Source: a virus
Direction: 5' to 3' (one strand)
IMG/VR virus record: IMGVR_UViG_3300028654_000234
Coordinates: 1-25,628 of that record
DNA length: 25,628 nt
The notes below the pieces were generated by a model that saw only the letters and a program-made list of their open reading frames with translations, made no database searches and had not been told where the DNA came from. Shown one piece after another: positions 1 through 6,700 of this stretch. Made by a program: the position numbers and the translations under genes. The first letter of the stretch is position 1; each line of letters starts with the position of its first letter.

Positions 1-636
1 AAAGCTAATCCGTTATTAGATTATAATAAAGATGGTAAGATCACCGTTGGTGATCTAACTAATGTATTAATGAGTATGGAAAAATCTTCTGGGTTCCAAA
101 AAATGCTTTCTCAATTTAATAGAGTTGCCGGTAATGGAGATGTATCTGAAAAATCAAAAGGCGTTCCACAACCACCAACACAAATGTTAGCAGAAAAAAA
201 TATACCATTGATGAATCAAATAAATAGTTTCTTAGATAGTTTTGCTGGAAAACAAGATTCAGATATAACTAAATATAGTTCATACCTAATATCAATTAGT
301 TCAGATAATGATTTTACTTCTAAATTAGAATATGCAAGAATACTATCATCAGCATTAAAAGAAGAGTTAAATATAAAATCTAATATATTTACGAATGGTA
401 AAGATGTTCAAATACAATGTAATTTAGATTTAGATAGTAAAAAAAGTGAATTAGTACTAAAAGAGTTGTGTTCAGCAATATCAGATGTGTTTTCATATGC
501 AACTAAAAAAATAGGTAGTCTAAAAATAGATACAAAAATTATACAAAACGGCACTCCAACATATCAAGAATTAGATATAAAATTAGCGGAAATAAATTAT
601 AGGAAGTTTCATCTTAAATTCGCAATAGGGAAATAA
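1..636 (+). CDS. 3' part of a gene of unknown function with an EF-hand/dockerin-like calcium loop
   Basis: The frame is open from base 1, so the gene begins upstream and the ATG at 70 is probably internal. Codons 7-18 (bases 19-54) read DYNKDGKITVGD, which has acidic/Asn residues at loop positions 1, 3, 5 and 12, Gly at 6 and Ile at 8, as in an EF-hand or dockerin calcium-binding loop. The rest (about 190 residues) is hydrophilic and mostly helical, ending in a beta-rich segment. I do not recognise a family. The stop overlaps the next start (TAATG), which suggests translational coupling in a polycistronic late operon. Calcium binding is an inference from the loop pattern; only one loop is visible and a partner loop may lie upstream of the window. 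Confidence 0.8.
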   Translation, partial: KANPLLDYNKDGKITVGDLTNVLMSMEKSSGFQKMLSQFNRVAGNGDVSEKSKGVPQPPTQMLAEKNIPLMNQINSFLDSFAGKQDSDITKYSSYLISISSDNDFTSKLEYARILSSALKEELNIKSNIFTNGKDVQIQCNLDLDSKKSELVLKELCSAISDVFSYATKKIGSLKIDTKIIQNGTPTYQELDIKLAEINYRKFHLKFAIGK

Positions 637-1037
637 TGAGCGATACACAGCAAATCGAAAATCCATTCGAATCATATAATGTATTGAGTGGTGATTTAAG
701 AAAGTTTTCCGATGAACTTCTTATTAAGTTTAAAGGAAAGGTATTAGAAATATATATTGGTGATCAAAGTGAGACAATAAATTATGATGATTATTCAGTT
801 CCAAAAAATTGTAGTATATTCGGAAAATTAATTGATGTATTAGATCGGTTCGTTATTTTTGATTGTTATTATATTGATCCAAAAACAAAAACATTAAGAT
901 CAGAAAATTATGTATATATAAATCTTTTTCAAATTAGGGCAATGACAGAAGTAAATGGCAAAGGTTCGCTTGGAGATATCTTTTTGAGCGTTGATGACTC
1001 AAAGGCAATAAGAAAACTAATTTTAGCGAGCCAATAA
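636..1037 (+). CDS. small beta-rich protein, possible Sm/Hfq-like pattern
   Basis: This 133-residue protein starts at an ATG that overlaps the previous stop, and its own stop overlaps the next ATG in the same way. It is not recognised by name. It alternates predicted beta strands. The segment FGKLIDVLDRFVIF resembles the Sm1 region of LSm/Hfq proteins (G-x-[LI]-x3-D-x-F-V-I), and VYINLFQIRAM further on could be the second Sm strand pair. The first strand is separated from this by a loop much longer than is typical, so the resemblance is weak. Context (coupled late operon upstream of head genes) says it is made with virion components. The fold call is inference; the CDS itself is well supported. 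Confidence 0.75.
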   Translation: MSDTQQIENPFESYNVLSGDLRKFSDELLIKFKGKVLEIYIGDQSETINYDDYSVPKNCSIFGKLIDVLDRFVIFDCYYIDPKTKTLRSENYVYINLFQIRAMTEVNGKGSLGDIFLSVDDSKAIRKLILASQ

Positions 1038-1735
1038 TGTCAATTACTAATGTATCCAAAATTGCTATATATGCACAAGAGTTTGAGGGCTTTTGTAATG
1101 ATACATTAGTCAAAGTTGCTTACATTAAAAAAAGAGACGGTAAGTGGGTGATACTATCAGAAAAAGGTAAAGTATTGGGGACATATGATACAAAAGTAGA
1201 AGCCGTTGAGAGATTGCGTCAAATTGAGTATTTTAAGAACCATAAGAAAAAGAAAGCCTCAAAAGAAGACAGCTACTCAAGTATTATGAGAGATTTACGA
1301 AAATCTTCAGATGAAGATACAATAAAATGTTTTCAGGAGGAATTTAAGAAAGCGTTTGATCAAGCAGTCATAGATGGCGATGAAGAACCAGAAAAAATTG
1401 CATTAGAAAAAGCAAAAGAAAATATAAGAGATGAAAGTGAGTTGATGGAGAAAGCTGCGTCCGCAATTAACCTTGGTGATGCTGAAACTGCTGGAAAATA
1501 TCTTGCTGATTTATTAAAGTTTGTTTTAAGGCGTATATCAGAAAACAAGCGACCGCGTGCTATTGAAGGGCTAAAAAGAAAAGTATATTATATAAATGAA
1601 TATCAAATTGCGGGAAAAAAAGTCCCAGCATCATCAGCAATTGGTCAGAGCATATCATTATTAAAAAACATATTATTAGAACACGAACCCCAATATATTA
1701 GAGGTGTTTTAAATTCAATAGTAAAGAATCTATGA
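1037..1735 (+). CDS. helical phage protein with an N-terminal GKW-LGTY-K.EA motif
   Basis: A 232-residue protein whose start and stop both overlap its neighbours. Residues 31-70 hold a compact beta-beta-alpha motif: GKWVILSEKGKVLGTYDTK, followed by EAVERLRQIEYFK. From memory, similar short modules (GKW..xSEKGK.LG.Y.TK.EA..RL.QIE.FK) recur in hypothetical and structural proteins of large phages and resemble the general DUF2188-type arrangement. The remainder is lysine- and glutamate-rich and helical. Residues 137-156 carry the helix-turn-helix-like hairpin MEKAASAINLGDAETAGKYL, which resembles segments in other proteins of this window. No enzymatic motif is visible. Function unknown; probably virion assembly or structure by context. 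Confidence 0.8.
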   Translation: MSITNVSKIAIYAQEFEGFCNDTLVKVAYIKKRDGKWVILSEKGKVLGTYDTKVEAVERLRQIEYFKNHKKKKASKEDSYSSIMRDLRKSSDEDTIKCFQEEFKKAFDQAVIDGDEEPEKIALEKAKENIRDESELMEKAASAINLGDAETAGKYLADLLKFVLRRISENKRPRAIEGLKRKVYYINEYQIAGKKVPASSAIGQSISLLKNILLEHEPQYIRGVLNSIVKNL

Positions 1736-2499
1736 TATCTAATTTTAGAAAAGTAGATACTAATTTATATGCCGGTGCCGCCCCGTCAATAAAAGATGTG
1801 GCATGGCTCAAACATAAATATGGAATAACTAAAATTGTTTCATTAGATGAAAATGCTGGGAAAAAAATTGATAGAGCAACCAAATTGCTTGGTATTAAGC
1901 ATATTATGCTACCAATAGATATTGGTAAGAAATCATCATTAATGAGATTCTTACATCATAATATAATAAAACTATTAGATGGTGAAAAAACTTATATCCA
2001 TTGTCAATGGGGGCGCGACAGAACAGGTCTTGCAATTGCTATGTATCGTTGTGAACATGACGGTTGGTCTTGTGGTAAAGCATTGAAAGAAGCGAAAAAA
2101 TATGGGTTTGGCATTGGTGTTGATCCAAAAGTAGTTCATTTATATAAAAAATTAATAGCGCAGTCATGTGGGTGTAAAGATAAAGATATAAACTCGGCAT
2201 ATGATATTGTTAGTAATGAAAGAGAATATCCAACAAACTATAATGATTACTCATTAGATGTTTGGCAACAAGGTAGCTGGAGCCCATATGAAGATTACCG
2301 TGTTCGAGAGTTTCCTTATGCTGATACATATCCTGATGCTGGCACTCAATATCCATCACGAATAGATCGTGGATTAGATGATAGCGATGCATTAAATGTA
2401 GAAAATATTGATGTCCCCCAGGTTGGTCAGTTCGACCAGAATACGCAGGGTATATCAGGTGCCGGTCCAAGTATGATTGGATCTGGCACTATTATTTAG
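1732..2499 (+). CDS. dual-specificity-type protein tyrosine phosphatase with Tyr-rich tail
   Basis: A 255-residue protein starting 4 bases inside the previous gene (ATGA overlap). Residues 1-155 form a cysteine-phosphatase domain. The P-loop HCQWGRDRTG supplies the C-x5-R-T signature, with Cys91 as nucleophile and Arg97 binding phosphate. Asp63 in LPIDIG, 28 residues upstream, is a plausible general acid. The N-terminal pattern (VDTNLYAGAAPS, then ITKIVSLDE) is typical of the DSP/PTP-like family. The last ~95 residues are low complexity, rich in Tyr, Asp, Pro and Gly, and probably disordered. The expected reaction is hydrolysis of phosphotyrosine or phosphoserine/threonine; the substrate is unknown. 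It sits in the late structural operon rather than among early host-takeover genes, so it may act on virion proteins or be packaged (inference). Confidence 0.88.
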   Translation: MISNFRKVDTNLYAGAAPSIKDVAWLKHKYGITKIVSLDENAGKKIDRATKLLGIKHIMLPIDIGKKSSLMRFLHHNIIKLLDGEKTYIHCQWGRDRTGLAIAMYRCEHDGWSCGKALKEAKKYGFGIGVDPKVVHLYKKLIAQSCGCKDKDINSAYDIVSNEREYPTNYNDYSLDVWQQGSWSPYEDYRVREFPYADTYPDAGTQYPSRIDRGLDDSDALNVENIDVPQVGQFDQNTQGISGAGPSMIGSGTII

Positions 2500-2509
2500 G
2501 TATAAAATT

Positions 2510-3130
2510 ATGGTGAATAAGCGCAAAATATATGCAGTTGATCTAACTTATGAGGTACCAAATGCCGAAAAAGACAAGGCTACTAAAATAGTTATGCATT
2601 TAGATCATCTATTAAAAATGCTTAAAGCATGCGAAGAACATCTCAATTTAATATATACTCCATTTAAAGATAATCAAAGCATATCAACTGAACAAATATT
2701 TTCCGCAAGAGCCGCATTGAGACGATATAGAGATAAGGCTGTTAGTAATTTTAATGATTTTAAACGACAAGCATTTAAGTGTTTCGTTCTTATGCAGCCG
2801 TTTTCATTCGACTCTCAAATGGTAAAATTAAGTAAATCATTCGTTCTTGCAATATCAGATATAGAAAAACAAGTAAACAGGTTTGCCGATGTATTTTCTA
2901 ATTTAGAATCCAAAGATTTTGGATCAACAATAGTAAAATCAATAGATAATATAAAAAAAGAATTAGCGCAAATAAATCAAATTATTGAAGATAGAATGAA
3001 AGATCATATACAAAATAATATATTGGCAAGAAGTTGGGTAGATACGGTTAGTGATGAATTACAGGAAAAAGTAGAAAAAAGAATACCGCTATCAGTTCAA
3101 CTGGTAGAACAAAGAAATAAAGGTAAATAA
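2510..3130 (+). CDS. helical protein of unknown function
   Basis: A 206-residue protein (MVNKRKIYAVDL...). I chose the ATG at 2510 because it follows the previous stop by ten bases, has an AGG at 2498-2500, and avoids a longer overlap from an in-frame TTG at 2477 that has no ribosome site. It is strongly helical with heptad-like hydrophobic spacing between about residues 110 and 185, consistent with coiled coil. No Cys-based or catalytic motif is seen. Function unknown. It sits between the phosphatase and the Cys-rich gene with almost no spacing, as part of the same operon. Confidence 0.82.
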   Translation: MVNKRKIYAVDLTYEVPNAEKDKATKIVMHLDHLLKMLKACEEHLNLIYTPFKDNQSISTEQIFSARAALRRYRDKAVSNFNDFKRQAFKCFVLMQPFSFDSQMVKLSKSFVLAISDIEKQVNRFADVFSNLESKDFGSTIVKSIDNIKKELAQINQIIEDRMKDHIQNNILARSWVDTVSDELQEKVEKRIPLSVQLVEQRNKGK

Positions 3131-3132
3131 TA

Positions 3133-3513
3133 ATGACAACTCATAATATGACCTCCATTATAAACTGTAATACTTGTGGTGGATATCAATCTGGTGCAAT
3201 AAATATGAGTTGTACTGTGCCTATAAAATTATGTTCTTGTTCTAATTATTATTCTAATTGTAGACAGGGCTGGATATGTTCAAGGTGCAATAAGAGCCTA
3301 TCTCCTGATACAAAAGAATGCGATTGCTCACAAGAGCAAGGGTGTTATCAGTTCATACCGTATGTTCCATGGTATCCGTATACGCCGGTAAATCCTTGGC
3401 AACCATTCACACCTATCAACCCATCATACCCGTTTATACCCGTTTACACCTATAATCCGTTGCAACACTGGGATATGACAATAACTTGTTCTACATATAC
3501 CATAAATTCATAG
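3133..3513 (+). CDS. small Cys-rich protein with Pro/aromatic tail
   Basis: This 126-residue protein begins 2 bases after the previous stop, with AAAGG upstream. By my count 11 of its 12 cysteines lie in residues 12-71, arranged as CNTC, LCSC, ICSRC, ECDC and single Cys, which suggests one or two zinc ribbons/knuckles. Residues 73-112 switch to a proline- and aromatic-rich stretch with repeated units such as PWYPYTPVNPWQPFTP. No family recognised. The two-part design (metal-binding head, rigid Pro/Tyr/Trp tail) suggests a binding or linker role, but this is inference. No stretch is hydrophobic enough for a clear membrane helix. Confidence 0.78.
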   Translation: MTTHNMTSIINCNTCGGYQSGAINMSCTVPIKLCSCSNYYSNCRQGWICSRCNKSLSPDTKECDCSQEQGCYQFIPYVPWYPYTPVNPWQPFTPINPSYPFIPVYTYNPLQHWDMTITCSTYTINS

Positions 3514-3571
3514 GAATAATTTTACATAAATATGCGCATAATAAGTTATTTAATTTAGACATAGGAATAAA

Positions 3572-3721
3572 ATGTTTATAAAAAACGGTGATCTACAGCC
3601 TATATCAATTGTTGAACCGTCAAAGATTGACGAGAAGAATGCTAAACAACAATTGAAAAAAGTATTAAGTGAAATGGAAAAAGAAGAATTGGAAAATAAC
3701 TCAAAAGAAAGTAAAAAATAA
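3572..3721 (+). CDS. 49-residue hypothetical protein
   Basis: A short gene whose ATG at 3572 has a good ribosome site (TAGGA at 3562-3566) and whose TAA ends exactly one base before the ATG of the protease/scaffold gene. The product begins MFIKNGDLQPISIVEPSKID and continues as a charged Lys/Glu-rich amphipathic helix. Exact abutment to the next gene and the ribosome site argue that it is real. It may couple translation of the long gene downstream. No function is known to me. The 58-base gap before it contains TATGCGCATA, a perfect 10-base palindrome at 3531-3540, and an ATAAATA at 3526-3532. Confidence 0.72.
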   Translation: MFIKNGDLQPISIVEPSKIDEKNAKQQLKKVLSEMEKEELENNSKESKK

Positions 3722-6700
3722 ATGTTTACTAAAATCGGAGAGTTGTCATCATTAGATGGTTCTAGCATTCAATCAGAAGAATCAGTGTTTGCAGATCCGT
3801 CAGTTGATGAAAGATTTAAAAAGTTTGCTACCGAGCTTCGAAGAGTTGCTCCGAAGGCAAATGATTTTCTTTATTTTTCAGCAGTTATGCTACATAGCGC
3901 TGAAGCTGCATTAGTCAACGCAGATGGAACAGCAAAACTTAATTCTCGTGGTGAACAAGTAAAAGCTCACTGGGAGAAAAAAGGTGATAGTTGGAAATGG
4001 GTATGTTCAGACGCGCACGTACGCCCACTGAAAAACTCAAATGGTGATATCTTTCCAGAAGAAGAATTGCTTAAAGCTTATAAATTATGGATTGGTAAAC
4101 CATTATGTGTTGATCATAAATCAAGTCAAGTAGATGCAATTCGTGGAGTAATTTTAGATACATATTATGATCGTACATTTAAACGAGTGATCGGGTTATG
4201 TGCATTAGATAAAATATCATATCCTGAATTAGCTCGCGGTGTATCAACTGGATATAAAACAAGTGTATCAATGGGTACCGCAGTAGGTAAAGCTATATGT
4301 ACTGATTGTGGAACCGTTGCTCGTACTGAACACGATTTTTGTTCACATATGCGCTCGAAGTCTTGTTATGGTGAAATTAACGTTGATTTACAACCGATTG
4401 AGCTTTCCATTGTAGTTAATGGAGCAGATCCGCAAGCAAAGATACGTACTATTCTTGCTCATGCACAAGAAATTAATAATGCTCTTGACGAAAGCGGAAA
4501 AAAAATAAATCAAATGATCAATGAAGAAATTGATCCTGCTAATAAAATTAACCAAATGATTGGTGAAGAAGTTAGCAAACCAGCGTTAAAAGCAAAATTA
4601 GACAAACTTATGGCAGAACATCACAAATTAAAGCTAGAAATTGCCGAACTTGAGAAGATGTATGCTCAAGCGCCAGATACAAATACAGCAACAGATCATC
4701 AATCATGCGGAACGGAATCTAGCCCAAGCGATGAAACAAATCAAGAATCTTTTGGATTAAATTTACCAGAACGATTCGCATCTAATAATAATACATTATT
4801 AGATCAGGTAAAGAATTTAATGTCTTCGGTAGAAGGAAGACTTAACAATATGGAAACTGCACTACATACATTAACTAACAAAGAGGATACTATGTCAAAG
4901 GATGCAATGAATAAAAAAGAAGCTTATTACCAAGGTGCCGGTGGCGTTAACGAACCAACCCCAGGTCAAAAGAAATATCCTGTTGATCCAGCGAATGAGA
5001 AACTTCGTATGGAAGATAAGCATATGCAAGGCGAATCTCCATTCCCAGAAGTTGGCGCCATTGATGGACTTCATCCTTCCCCAGAGTCAGCTGATCAAAA
5101 AGATGAGCTCGAACGCAAAAAAATGTTAGCTCGTGCAGAACGACGCAACGCTGCCCTACAAAAGGCTAAGGAGAATGTTATGAAAACAAAAGAGGCTTAT
5201 TGGAATGGTGGCGGTGGCGTTAACGAACCAACACCAGGTAAACAAAAATATCCCGTTGATAACCTTGAATACGAACTTCGTGAAAAAGAAGATAAGCAAA
5301 TGGTTGGACAAAAACCATTCCCAGGAGTTGGCGATGTAGAAGGTCTACATCCATCACCTCTATCAGCTGATCAAAAAGACGAACTTGCTCGTAAAAAGCT
5401 TCTACAACGTGCATCGCTAAAGGCTCGTTTCGTTCGCACTGCTAAAACAGATGGAACAAATGATCTTGGTAATAGTGCATGGCAGGTGTTCGCAAAGAAC
5501 GAAGACGGTGAAAAACTAGTTTTCACAGCATCAGTTAATGAAATAACTGGGGGTCGCAGTGATGTTCTTTTTGATATGGTTGCAACAAAAGAATTCGGCA
5601 CAAAAATGCTAGAAAAAATCAGAACAGTTGGTTTTGAACAAGCAAATGCAATTTACAAAAAAGGTCAAGCAGTAGCAGCACCAGGTGGTGCTCCAGGTGC
5701 AGCAGATGCCGGTGGTGCAGGTGCAGCTCCAGCAATGCCAGATATGGGTGCTCCAGCTGCTCCAGCAGATGCGGCTCCAGCAGGTGATGATGCTAAACCA
5801 GAAGATCAAGGTGGTAAAGGTGATCCAAAAGATACAGCTATGAAATTAGCTGAAAAAGTTCGCGATTACGCTTCTGATTTACTTGAAGCAGTTCGTTCAC
5901 TAACAGGTGAGCAATCACAAATGGGTGATATGGAACAAGGTTTAGAGGCTATGCCAAAAGCAGCAAGTCAAGTTCTTGCTCCAATGTACAAATCACGTCG
6001 TGAATTAAATTCTGGTCTTCTTTCAGGTGCAAAGAAATCTCTTGCAGAACTAAAAGATCATCACGATGAACTAAAACTAATCGCAAGCATTGTTGAAAAT
6101 CTATCAGAAGCAAATAAAGATTACGCTAATACAGTTGTAGAAGATGCTTTTGCAGATGCAAAGAAAGCATGCAATGATGCAGAAGTACTTCTAAAATCAT
6201 TCTCTTCATACGTAAAAGGTGTCGCTGGTCTTAATAAACGAGCTGAAGAAGCAAAACAAGCATCAATGTTCTCTTTTGCAGAAGACGAGGATATGAATGA
6301 TGCTCGTAAAAAGGCAAAGAAAGACAAAGAAGAAAAAGCCTCTAAGGAAAAAGCTTCTAAAGAAAAAGCCGAAAAAGAAGACAAGGCTGAAAAAGAAGAA
6401 GAGGAAGAAGACGAAGATAAGTCTGATGCAGATGATACCAATGCATTCATGGGTGATACGTTTGAACAAGCTGATAAACTTGATAAAACACAACCAGGTG
6501 ATGAGTCTTGGGAAATTCCAGGTCGTGGTGATAAAAATGACCACATGGATCATCCAGAGCATGATGACGGCGAACTTGGTTTAGAAGATCTAGATCTTCC
6601 AACAGATGGTGATGATGGTGAAGAGCATGAAGATGCAGATAAGCCAGTCTTCGATATGGACGCAGACGATCAAAATGATACAATGGTTGACCTTCCAGCT

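Noticed and set aside
3531-3540. TATGCGCATA palindrome as an operator or terminator
   Set aside because: Only 10 bases, single copy, no poly-T; insufficient to call as a site, noted only in the neighbouring gene entry.
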